A stretch of DNA of 64,000 nt from AP-15 sp963789025 (GTDB taxonomy: Bacteria; Pseudomonadota; Alphaproteobacteria; ATCC43930; CGMCC-115725): NCBI GenBank assembly GCA_963789025.1, contig CAWBIT010000005.1, forward strand, positions 186,001 to 250,000, read 5' to 3'. The notes beneath the pieces were generated by a model, which was given only the letters and a program-made list of their open reading frames with translations, ran no database searches and had not been told where the DNA came from. Of the stretch, positions 7,966 through 15,899 are shown in pieces. The position numbers were made by a program, and so were the translations under genes. Within the stretch, counting starts at the first letter, position 1. Every line of letters begins with the position of its first letter.

Positions 7966-9535
7966 GTGCGTCAATTTGCGCTGATCTGGGCTCTGTGCGC
8001 CGCGCCTTTCATGTCGACGAACCACAAGGACATCGGCACCCTTTACCTGATCTTCGCAGGCTGCGCCGGGCTCGTCGGCGGGACGATGTCGGTCGTGATG
8101 CGCTATCAGCTGATGACGCCGGGCAGTCATTTATTCGGCGCCGACCATCAGGCATACAATGTCGTCGTCACCGCGCATGGTCTGACGATGATCTTTTTTA
8201 CGGTCATGCCGGCGCTGATCGGCGGGTTTGGCAATTGGTTCATCCCGCTGATGATCGGGGCACCGGATATGGCATTTCCGCGGCTCAACAACATCAGCTT
8301 TTGGCTTCTCATCCGTCTTTCACGCTGCTCCTCACGTCGATGTTTGTCGGCGGCGGCGCGGGCACCGGTTGGTCGCTTTACCCGCCCCTCAGCAGCGCGA
8401 TCGGCCATCCGGGAGCCGCCGTCGACATGGTGATTTTTTCGCTCCACCTCGCCGGCGCCTCCTCACTGCTGGGTGCGATAAACTTCATAACGACGATCTG
8501 CAACATGCGCGCCCCCGGCATGAGTTTCTTCAAGCTGCCGCTTTTCGTCTGGGGAGAACTCGTCACCGCCGCGCTTCTCGTGCTCGTCGTTCCGGTGCTC
8601 GCCGGGGTCATCACGATGCTGCTCACCGACCGCAATTTCGGCACCACCTTCTTCGATCCCGCAGGCGGCGGCGATCCACTCTTATTTCTGCATCTCTTCT
8701 GGTTTTTCGGTCATCCCGAAGTTTACATCATGATCTTGCCGGCCTTCGGCATCATAAGCCAGGTTGTCTCGACCTTTTCAAACAAGCCGATCTTTGGTTA
8801 TCTCGGCATGGTCTTTGCGATGATCGCGATCGGTGTCATCGGGCTTGCCGTCTGGGCCCACCACATGTTCACGACCGGGATTTCGGTCGATACGCGCGCC
8901 TATTTTGTCGCAGCGTCGATGGTCATCGCGGTGCCGACCGGGATCAAAATCTTTTCCTGGATCGCGACGATGTGGGGCGGTTCGCTCGAGTTCAAGACGC
9001 CGATGCTGTGGGCGCTCGACTTCATTTTCCTGTTCACGATCGGCGGCGTCACCGGCATCGTTCTCGCCAATGCCAGCGTCGACGTGGTACTGCACAACAC
9101 CTACTATGTCGTCGCCCACTTCCACTACGTGCTGTCGCTGGGCTCGGTCTTCGGCATCTTCGCCGGCTTCTACTACTGGATCGGTAAGATATCGGGTCGG
9201 CAATACAACGAGACCTTTGGCAAGATCCATTTCTGGACAACTTTTATCGGCGTCAACCTGACTTTCTTCCCGATGCATTTTCTTGGGCTGGCCGGGATGC
9301 CGCGACGGGTCGCGGATTATCCAGCGGCGTTTGCCGGCTGGAATTTTGTTTCTTCGATCGGCGCCTATATTGGGTTCGCCTCGACGCTCTTCTTTGTCTT
9401 CGTCGTTCTCCACACACTGTTGGCCGGCCGCCGAATCGCGGCCAATCCATGGGCTCGGGGGCGACGACCTTGGAATGGCGGCTGCCCTCGCCGCCGCCTT
9501 TCCATTCTTACGAGGAGCTGCCAGTCGTCACCTGA
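7966..9535 (+). pseudogene. ctaD: cytochrome c oxidase subunit I, orphan copy with two frameshifts
   Basis: Haem-copper oxidase subunit I: MSTNHKDIGTLYLIFAG, AHGLTMIFF (low-spin haem ligand), FFGHPEVYIMILP (CuB His and cross-linked Tyr), WAHHMFTTG, NTYYVVAHFHYVLSLGSVF. The first frame (GTG 7966 or ATG 8011) breaks after NNISFWLL at about 8308-8313. The main frame continues from PSFTLLLTSMF. A second shift at about 9451-9461 restores the normal ending GATTLEWRLPSPPPFHSYE and a TGA at 9533. The loop after LLTSMF is shorter than in typical CtaD. No subunit II, III or assembly gene is nearby, so this is an extra orphan copy that cannot make full-length protein as read. Confidence 0.85.
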
Positions 9536-9621
9536 CCTAGCCAACCAATCGTTTGGTTCGGACTTGACGCGCGCTCCACTCCCGGTCAGTCTGCGGCCGT
9601 CGCCGCCGAGGACATAGCGCC

Positions 9622-10881
9622 ATGAAGCTGATGTGGTTTCACCTGATGCCGTACACGGAATTGCCGGATGACTTCCGCGACAAGCACCCTTCGGTGTGGG
9701 TCGATATCCATTCCTCGCTGTTCGACCCGCGGCGTGCCCATCACATGTACAACGACTTCATGGACGAGCTCGAATTCGCCGCCGAATGCGGGTTCGACGC
9801 GGTCTGCGTCAACGAGCATCATTCGAACGGCTATGGGCTGATGCCGTCGCCCAATCTGATCGCCTCGGCCTTGGCGCGGCGCACGAGCGACACGGCGCTG
9901 TGCGTGATGGGCAATTCATTGGCGCTCTACAACCCGCCGACCCGGGTTGCCGAAGAGTTCGCGATGATCGACGTCATCTCGGGCGGCCGCCTGATCGCCG
10001 GATTTCCGGTCGGGACGCCAATGGATACGTGCTTTGCGTATGGCCAGAACCCGAGCACTTTGCGCGAGCGGTATTACGAGGCGCACGATCTCGTGATGCG
10101 GGCGTGGACCGAGAAGGATACTTTTGCGTTCAATGGGCGCTTCAACCAGCAGCGCTACGTCAATATCTGGCCGCGCCCGGTTCAGAAGCCGCACCCGCCG
10201 ATCTGGATCCCGGGGGGCGGCTCGATCGAAACCTGGCGCTGGTGCGCCGAGACCGATCACGTCTACGCCTACCTGTCCTATTTTGGCTATCTGGCGGGAC
10301 AGGCCACGATGAACGGCTTCTGGCAGGAGATGGAGCGGCTCGGCAAAGACCGGAACCCGTACCGCGCCGGCTTCTTGCAATTCGTCGGCGTCGCCGACAC
10401 CCGCGAAGAGGCCTATCGGCTCTACCGGGAACCTGCGGAGTACTTCTACGGCCGCTGCCTGCACGTCGATCCGCGTTTTGCCGCCGCGCCCGGCTATACG
10501 AGCGAAGCCACACAGCGGGCCGGTGTCGTCGGCCAGGTCGCCCAGGTTGCTCGGATGCGCCGGTTCGACACCTTGGCGCGCGAGATGGATGCGATCGTCG
10601 AGAAAGGCTACGTCATCATCGGCTCGCCGGACGAGGTCGCCGCGCAACTGCGGCAAGTGGCGACCGATCTCAATGTAGGGCACCTGATGCTGCTGATGCA
10701 GTTCGGCAACATGGGCAAGGACTTGGCGAAGTACAACACGAAGCTCTTTGCCGAAAAAGTCATGCCCCAGCTGACCGATATCTTCTCGGAATGGGAGGAC
10801 CGCTGGTGGCCGCGGCCTATGACCCGCGATGCGAGGGCGCCATTGACCCCGTTCCGGCAACCCGCAATGGCGGCGGAGTGA
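9622..10881 (+). CDS. LLM-class flavin-dependent oxidoreductase (bacterial luciferase-like)
   Basis: 419 residues, ATG 9622 with GAGGA upstream. It is a TIM-barrel flavin monooxygenase of the luciferase superfamily: VNEHHSNGYGLMPSPNLIASALA near residues 73-93, VAEEFAMIDVISGGRLIAGFPVG at about 115-137, WPRPVQKPHPPIWIPGGGS at about 184-202, and a C-terminal region with VIIGSPDEVAAQLRQ. Such enzymes use reduced FMN or F420 and O2 to oxidise organic sulfur compounds, alkanes or heterocycles. A second family member at 11983 and an alpha/beta hydrolase in between suggest a small catabolic unit. Confidence 0.88.
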   Translation: MKLMWFHLMPYTELPDDFRDKHPSVWVDIHSSLFDPRRAHHMYNDFMDELEFAAECGFDAVCVNEHHSNGYGLMPSPNLIASALARRTSDTALCVMGNSLALYNPPTRVAEEFAMIDVISGGRLIAGFPVGTPMDTCFAYGQNPSTLRERYYEAHDLVMRAWTEKDTFAFNGRFNQQRYVNIWPRPVQKPHPPIWIPGGGSIETWRWCAETDHVYAYLSYFGYLAGQATMNGFWQEMERLGKDRNPYRAGFLQFVGVADTREEAYRLYREPAEYFYGRCLHVDPRFAAAPGYTSEATQRAGVVGQVAQVARMRRFDTLAREMDAIVEKGYVIIGSPDEVAAQLRQVATDLNVGHLMLLMQFGNMGKDLAKYNTKLFAEKVMPQLTDIFSEWEDRWWPRPMTRDARAPLTPFRQPAMAAE

Positions 10882-10904
10882 GGCACTTGGCCAGCTCTTA
10901 TTTG

Positions 10905-10990
10905 TCACCCCCGCGAAAGCGGGGGCCCAGTGATCCGGGGCAAGGTGCCGGTTGCCTCTGGGTCCCCGCTTTCCCCACGGGACAAGCCCG
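10905..10990. repeat. gene-flanking repeat of the CCCCCGCGAAAGCGGGGG type
   Basis: The block begins with the palindrome CCCCCGCGAAAGCGGGGGCC followed by CAGTGATCC. After about 50 bp an inverted counterpart CTGGGTCCCCGCTTTCCCC appears. This is the familiar intergenic mosaic repeat of many alphaproteobacteria. It ends shortly before the ribosome binding site of the hydrolase gene. Confidence 0.75.
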
Positions 10991-11035
10991 TGGGCCGAAG
11001 GCGCACGGGACGACGGGTACGGTCAGGGGGCGGTC

Positions 11036-11818
11036 GTGAGCGAACCGGAGGAGCTGTCCGTCGAGATCAACGGCTTTTCGTGCCGGGTGTGGCGGAAGGG
11101 GCAGGGGCCCAAGCTCGGTTTTCTCGGCGGCTTTGGCGGGTTGCCGCGGTGGATCCCGTTTCTCGACGCGCTGGCGCGCGAGCGCTCGGTCATTGTGCCG
11201 TCGCTCCCGGGTTTCCCGGGCGGCGACCGCGGGCACACCGTGCTCGACAGCCACCTCGATTGGCTGCTTGCAGTTCGTCAACTCCTTCAGAAAGCGGGGC
11301 TGGAGAGCGCCGATCTGGCCGGCAGCTCGGTCGGCGGCTCGTTTCTCGCCGAGGTGGCGGCGATCTGGCCCGCTGCGGTGCGGCGCTTGGCGCTGATCGC
11401 GCCCTGGGGCCTCTTCGACGAGAAGGATCCGATGACCGACCCCTGGGCGCAGCGGGCGCCCGACGTGCCGGGTTTGCTCTGCGCCGACCCCGAGCGCTGG
11501 AACCAGCTCAAAGCCGAGCCGGAAGGGGCCAACTCGCCGGAATGGTCGATCGAGCAGACGCGCGCCAACGAGGCCGCGGCGCGCGCCTTCTGGCCGCTCG
11601 GTAATACCAGGCTCGAAAAACGCCTGCCGCTGATCGAGGCGACAACCCTGCTGATCTGGGGCGAAGGCGACCGCATCATGCCGCGCGCCTACGCCGACCG
11701 CTTCGCCGCCGCGATGGCCGGGCGCACCGAAACCATCACGATCCCCGGCGCCGGTCATCTCGCGGAGCTCGACAAACCCGACGAGGTCGCCGCGGCAATC
11801 CTGCGCTGGATGACCTGA
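11036..11818 (+). CDS. alpha/beta-fold hydrolase
   Basis: 260 residues from GTG 11036, chosen because AGGGGG lies eight bases upstream and the sequence above it belongs to the intergenic repeat. It shows GFGGLPRWIPFLDALA (oxyanion region), the nucleophile elbow LAGSSVGGSFLAE (Ser near residue 97), the acid strand TTLLIWGEGDRIMP, and the catalytic His in IPGAGHLAELDKP. It is a typical serine hydrolase of the lactonase/esterase/C-C hydrolase type. Its place between two flavin monooxygenase genes suggests that it opens or hydrolyses their oxidised product. Confidence 0.85.
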   Translation: MSEPEELSVEINGFSCRVWRKGQGPKLGFLGGFGGLPRWIPFLDALARERSVIVPSLPGFPGGDRGHTVLDSHLDWLLAVRQLLQKAGLESADLAGSSVGGSFLAEVAAIWPAAVRRLALIAPWGLFDEKDPMTDPWAQRAPDVPGLLCADPERWNQLKAEPEGANSPEWSIEQTRANEAAARAFWPLGNTRLEKRLPLIEATTLLIWGEGDRIMPRAYADRFAAAMAGRTETITIPGAGHLAELDKPDEVAAAILRWMT

Positions 11819-11822
11819 GAGG

Positions 11823-11958
11823 CCCCCTCACCCACCAGCCCTTGCGGGCTGGTCCCCCCTCTCCCGCATTGCGGGAGAGGAGCTTTGAGCTCGATGCGTT
11901 GTAGCCCCTCTCCTGCATCGCGGGAGAGGGTGCCGAGCGCAGCGAGGCGGGTGAGGGT
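11823..11958. repeat. gene-flanking palindromic repeat, copy 2, inverted relative to copy 1
   Basis: CCCCTCACCCACCAGCCC ... GGCGGGTGAGGG is the reverse complement of the block at 2551-2702, with the same internal modules (CTCTCCCGCATTGCGGGAGAG; GCGTTGTAGCCCCTCTCC; TGCCGAGCGCAGCGAGGCGG). The pair brackets about 9.1 kb in inverted orientation and could support homologous inversion of the interval. Confidence 0.8.
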
Positions 11959-11982
11959 ACCGACGCAGCGAAGGAAGCGACG

Positions 11983-13266
11983 ATGAAATTCGGACTTTTC
12001 TACGAGCATCAGCTGCCGCAACCCTGGACCGAGGATTCGGAGCTGCGGCTTTATCAGCAGGCGCTAGACCAGGTCGAGCTCGCCGACCGTCTCGGCATCG
12101 ACTATGTCTGGGAAGTCGAGCACCACTTCCTCGAAGAGTATTCGCACTCTTCGGCGCCCGAAGTGTTCCTCGCTGCTTGCTCGCAGCGCACCAAGCGGAT
12201 CCGGCTCGGCCACGGCATCACCTTGATGCCGCCCAAATACAACCATCCTGCGCGGGTCGCCGAACGCATCGCTACTCTCGACCTGGTGTCGAACGGCCGC
12301 GTCGAATGGGGCACCGGCAAGTCGGCGACCGCGGTCGAGATGGGCGGCTTCGGCGTCGACCCCCAGGAAAAAGAGGCGATGTGGCAGGAGGCGACCGAGC
12401 AGGCCGCCAACATGCTCGCGATGCGGCCCTATCCGGGATTTCAGGGACGCTGGTTCGACATGCCGTGCCGCAACCTGGTGCCGAAACCGGTGCAGAAGCC
12501 GCACCCGCCGATGTGGGTGGCGTGCTCGCGGCGCGAGACGATCCACCGCGCCGCCAAAGCGGGGCTCGGGGCGCTGGCCTTCGCTTTTCTCGAACCCGAG
12601 CAGGCCGCGAGGTGGGTCGAGGAATATTACGGCATCATCAAATCGCCGGAATGCGTGCCGATCGGCCACAGTGTCAATCCCAATCTCGCGATCGTCACCG
12701 GCATGTCCTGCCACCCGGACGAAGCCGAGGCGGTCCGCCGCGGGCTCGACGGCTTTCGGTTCTTTGGCTATTCGCTCGGCTATTACGCGGTCTTTGGCGA
12801 GCACAGGCCGGGACGAGCCGATCTGTGGGAGCGCTTTCTGCAGGTCAAGGACCAGCTGCCGGAAAACGCCGGGCGCGGCGGCATCGGCACCCCCGCGCAA
12901 TTGCGCGAGCATTTGAGCCGGTATGAGAAGGCTGGGATCGACCAGGTCATGTTTGTCCAACAGAGCGGCGCCAATCGGCACGAGCACATCTGCGAGTCGC
13001 TCGAAATCTTCGCGTCGCAGGTGATGCCCGAGTTCAAGGAGCGCGAGGAAGCTCGCGCGGCGGAGAAGCGGCGCGAGCTAGCCCCCTATGTAGAGGCCGC
13101 ACTGGCACGCAAGCCGCGCATGCCGCCGGTCGAAGACGTTGCGATCCCCCGTATCGAGGCCTTTGGGCGCAAAGCGCCATCACCGATCGTCAGTTCGGAC
13201 CGCGGCGGCGCGATTTCGATCCCGACGCAGGATCCGTTTGCTGCCCGCGAAGGCGAACGCCCCTAA
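11983..13266 (+). CDS. LLM-class flavin-dependent oxidoreductase (luciferase-like), second copy
   Basis: 427 residues, ATG 11983 behind GAAGGAAG. Characteristic segments are VWEVEHHFLEEYSHSSAPEVFLAAC, HGITLMPPKYNHPARVAERIATLDLVSNGRVEWGTGKS, VPKPVQKPHPPMWVACSRRETI and RYEKAGIDQVMFVQQSG. The C-terminal 70 residues are charged and helical, beyond the barrel. It is paralogous to the protein at 9622 but belongs to a different subgroup. Function in O2-dependent oxidation of an organic substrate is inferred from the family; the flavin reductase partner is not in the window. Confidence 0.88.
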   Translation: MKFGLFYEHQLPQPWTEDSELRLYQQALDQVELADRLGIDYVWEVEHHFLEEYSHSSAPEVFLAACSQRTKRIRLGHGITLMPPKYNHPARVAERIATLDLVSNGRVEWGTGKSATAVEMGGFGVDPQEKEAMWQEATEQAANMLAMRPYPGFQGRWFDMPCRNLVPKPVQKPHPPMWVACSRRETIHRAAKAGLGALAFAFLEPEQAARWVEEYYGIIKSPECVPIGHSVNPNLAIVTGMSCHPDEAEAVRRGLDGFRFFGYSLGYYAVFGEHRPGRADLWERFLQVKDQLPENAGRGGIGTPAQLREHLSRYEKAGIDQVMFVQQSGANRHEHICESLEIFASQVMPEFKEREEARAAEKRRELAPYVEAALARKPRMPPVEDVAIPRIEAFGRKAPSPIVSSDRGGAISIPTQDPFAAREGERP

Positions 13267-13280
13267 AGACCACTGACGGT

Positions 13281-13769
13281 CTATTGAGGCACCCGCCAGG
13301 CGGCGTGCGATACCAGCAGCCACTGGTTGCCGCGTTTTTCGAACACATCCGCCTCGAAGACACCGGTGTTTATCGTACCGCCGGCCTTCGGTTTGCCAAC
13401 GGCGCTCGCGATACCCGTAGACCACGCCAAATTGCCATCCACGCGAATATAGGGTCCGTCCTTCTGCGTGACTTTCAGTTCCGAATCCAAGTTCAAGTCT
13501 GATTCCCAGTCCTTCCTGACCGCGTCCCAGCCGACGGAAATGCTCTTGTCGCCCGGATTGATCAACGTCACGTAGGCGTCGTGCGCCCACAGCGGGTCCA
13601 TTTTTGACACGTCGAGCGATCCGATCGCGGCATGATATGCTGCGGTGGCGGCCTTGACGCTGTCGATATCGGCTTGCTGCGCGTAGCTCGTGCCATTGCC
13701 GGCGAGCAGGACAATGACCGAAAACAGCAGCGCGCGGGCGATCAGCGTGATGGGAGTACGTCGATTCAT
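13281..13769 (-). CDS. secreted SnoaL/DUF4440-like (NTF2-fold) protein
   Basis: 162 residues from ATG 13769, which has AAAGGGAAC upstream; an earlier in-frame start at 13802 lacks one. A signal peptide (LIARALLFSVIVLLAGNG, cleavage near SYAQQ) precedes a cone-shaped NTF2-like domain: VKAATAAYHAAIGSLDVSKM, LWAHDAYVTLINPGDKSISVGWDAV, LAWSTGIASAVGKPKAGGT, and the closing strand QWLLVSHAAWRVPQ. This fold serves in ketosteroid-isomerase-like enzymes and ligand-binding proteins; nothing specifies the ligand. It is a probable periplasmic protein. Confidence 0.8.
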   Translation of the reverse strand: MNRRTPITLIARALLFSVIVLLAGNGTSYAQQADIDSVKAATAAYHAAIGSLDVSKMDPLWAHDAYVTLINPGDKSISVGWDAVRKDWESDLNLDSELKVTQKDGPYIRVDGNLAWSTGIASAVGKPKAGGTINTGVFEADVFEKRGNQWLLVSHAAWRVPQ

Positions 13770-13912
13770 AGCGTTCCCTTTAGGCAACATGCCATTCCGC
13801 ACATCATCTCCGGTGAGGTGATGCGGTACACCCGCATCCGTACCGACCGCCCGGCGACGAAAGGCCGACCGACTTTAGATAGTGATGCGGGTGATCGAGC
13901 CCGACGGTTTGC

Positions 13913-14245
13913 CTACCGGGCGGGCTTGTAGGCCTTGGCGACGGCGTCCGCCTTCTTCATGGCCCCCACCCCTTCCGTTCCCGTCATCAGTGCGGTCGTC
14001 TTGCCAGCCTTGAGGGCGCCGCCCGCAGCGACAGCCAACGCGATTGCCGACATACTTTCGTTGTTCGGCACGTCGCAGATGAAGACGACATCATATTCGC
14101 CGAAGCAATACCAACCACCAACGAGTTTACCCCCGACGGCCTCGCATGCCTGACGGCCGACGGTTTCAACTCGGTTCTGCGGGTTCTTCAGCTGGGCGGC
14201 CCACGACTCCGCGGTATAAGCTGCCTGATACATGAAGAGCGGCAT
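13913..14245 (-). CDS. GYD domain protein
   Basis: 110 residues; ATG 14245 with GGAGGTCGAAC directly upstream. It matches the short ferredoxin-like GYD family: MPLFMYQAAYTAESWAAQLKNP, then VGGKLVGGWYCFGEYDVVFICDVPNNESMSAIALAVAAGG (the FGEYD core) and the C-terminal MKKADAVAKAYKP. The family has no established biochemical role. It lies next to a DUF3303 gene on the same strand; both are small dimeric alpha/beta-barrel-type proteins. Confidence 0.85.
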   Translation of the reverse strand: MPLFMYQAAYTAESWAAQLKNPQNRVETVGRQACEAVGGKLVGGWYCFGEYDVVFICDVPNNESMSAIALAVAAGGALKAGKTTALMTGTEGVGAMKKADAVAKAYKPAR

Positions 14246-14325
14246 GTTCGACCTCCGATTTGCTGGTTGCTCCTTCTGGCTCTAATGCCGCGGCGGCTTG
14301 CGCCAACCGCGGGTGCCAGTCTATC

Positions 14326-14664
14326 TCAACCTGCGCGATTCGGCCAGTCGTGTGCGCTGGGTCGGGCGTTATTGTCGGCAATGATCTGCCGGGCAGTGGC
14401 CGCCGATTCCTCGTCATCGACAACGGGCGTGAGATCGATGTCCATGTAGGGGTTCCACTTCCCGACCCAGCGCTGCACGGCGGCAAGGTCGTTCAATTCG
14501 GCAATCACGACGCCGGTACGGCCTGCCATGTCGTGCCAGCGGCCAATCATCCTCACGCCGTCGCCAGCATCATTCGCCCACTCTTGCGGGGACATTGATA
14601 CCCACTTCTTGAGCACCGGCAGCCACTTGTCTTCCTGAATGCCTCAGGTGATCATGAATTTCAT
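14326..14664 (-). pseudogene. DUF3303 protein with in-frame UGA at a conserved Trp position
   Basis: The frame starts MKFMIT at ATG 14664, meets TGA at 14646-14644, and continues GIQEDKWLPVLKKW ... IGRWHDMAGRTGVVIAELNDL ... WVGKWNPYMDIDLTPVVDDEE. DUF3303 proteins begin MKxMxTW, so the TGA stands for TGG (Trp7) with a single G-to-A difference. A rescue start (GTG 14616) would give a 96-residue protein lacking the first strand. Everything after the stop is conserved, so the nonsense change is recent or an error. Confidence 0.75.
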
Positions 14665-14685
14665 GACAAACTCCCGTTGAAAACG

Positions 14686-14830
14686 TCAATCCGCGCCTAC
14701 TGTTCCGCAGGAGCGGGCATGCTCGGCGCCGACCGCGTTGCCCTTCGCGATTAGGGCCATTTCCGGCGGGTTCATATCGACGAAGCCCAGCGCGAATGTA
14801 CCGCCCTTGTAGTACAGCGCACTGAGCAGT
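14686..14830 (-). other. unidentified gene remnant
   Basis: A minus-strand frame without a start reads ALYYKGGTFALGFVDMNPPE and MALIAKGNAVGAEHARSCG before a TGA at 14688-14686. It looks like protein-coding sequence rather than random frame, but I do not recognise the family. It is closed on the upstream side by a stop, next to the rearranged acetyltransferase relic. Confidence 0.3.
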
Positions 14831-15302
14831 CAATGGGGAGCGCTCTATCCCGACATGGTCGCGCGCATTGCGCCGTTCTGCGGCTCGGCCCGGACGTCGC
14901 GGCACAATTTCGTATTCCTCGAAGCCGATTAGGAAATCCTCGAGCGAAGCAAAGCCCATCTCTAGGTCGAGCTTCTCGCGGTAGAACGCTTGCGAGAAGC
15001 CCCAGCCGAAGTGCTGGCCACGCTGTGGACGTGACAGAGGGGCGGACATCAGCGCCAATGAGCTCTACACCGGCGACTTCGAGAAGGCACTGGGCGCGAT
15101 CACGGCGCGAGCCATCGTGATGCCCGGCCAGACCGACCTCTACTTCCCCCCGGAAGACAACAAGTATGAGGTCAGGCACATGCCCAACGCGGAGTGCCGG
15201 CCGATCCCCTCGGTCTGGGGTCACATCGCGGGCGGCCCCGGCCTCAATCCGGTAGACGTGAAATTCATCGACGACGCCCTGAAAGAGCTGCTCGCGAACT
15301 GA
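14831..15302 (+). pseudogene. homoserine O-acetyltransferase-like alpha/beta hydrolase relic with an inverted internal segment
   Basis: Three pieces of one family occur in family order but in mixed orientation. The plus strand 14831-14929 reads QWGALYPDMVARIAPFCGSA, then RTSRHNFVFLEAD and a stop. The minus strand about 15007-14918 reads GWGFSQAFYREKLDLEMGF then ASLEDFLIGFEE. The plus strand 15045-15302 reads DISANELYTGDFEKALGAI ... VMPGQTDLYFPPEDNKYEV ... WGHIAGGPGLNPVDVKF to a natural stop. In intact homologues the middle piece lies between the other two on the same strand. About 100 bp has therefore flipped in place and the N-terminal third is gone. Confidence 0.7.
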
Positions 15303-15303
15303 G

Positions 15304-15427
15304 AGACCGCTCGGCATCCCGACGGGGCTCGACCGCTTCCTCCAGCAGGCGGTCTTGCGCGAGCGGCCGTTATGTGGTGGGCCTCGACCTCGAGAAGTTC
15401 CTCGATCGGGTCAACCAAGATATCGCA
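15304..15427 (+). pseudogene. group II intron reverse transcriptase/maturase relic
   Basis: One frame reads RPLGIPTGLDRFLQQAV (15304-15354), the LtrA-type motif before RT domain 2. A second frame reads GRYVVGLDLEKFLDRVNQDI (15365-15424), equivalent to the VVDLDLEKFFDRVNHDI motif, with the first Asp replaced by Gly. The segment that normally separates them is deleted and the frames differ, so the element is dead. It shows that a group II intron once inserted between the acetyltransferase relic and the PKS. Confidence 0.65.
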
Positions 15428-15899
15428 CCCTGGCGGAGCCGGCTCCGCCATCTGGAGATCGATGCGGCATCCGCCGCTACACTTACGCACAGCTGATCAT
15501 TTCGAGCTTGACAACATCAGCCCGGTACAAGTCTGTGTCTCGTCGGGAACGGACACACCGGGATGGGGGAACCACGGCTGTCCAGCGTGTCGTCGAGGCT
15601 TGGCGCGAGGCGGCCAGGCGGAAGTGATAGAGCCGGTCATCGAGGGCCGAAGCACGATCCGCCATGCCGTCGATCGCGCTCCCTTGCAGTGCGCGCACCG
15701 CAGACAATTCCTCCAAGCCGCCGCACCCGTGGCGCCTCAGCTTTAGTCTCCAATCTCCACCAGCTTGACGGACGTGACCTTTTTGTTGCGTTAATTTTGA
15801 TCGCCGGGGAGTTTCGATCCGACCCCTACCTAAAACCGCAGGGTGCTATAACGTCCAACCCTTAAGAAGCGGCCGAATTGCCAAGGAGCTTCAGATTGC
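15428..15899. other. gene-free upstream region of the PKS
   Basis: I find no convincing gene in this 470-bp stretch. Short open frames on both strands lack ribosome binding sites and family signals. The last 20 bases hold AAGGAG (15883-15888) eleven bases before the PKS ATG, a usable but slightly long spacing. The PKS promoter must lie here; no clear -35/-10 pair stands out. Confidence 0.4.
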
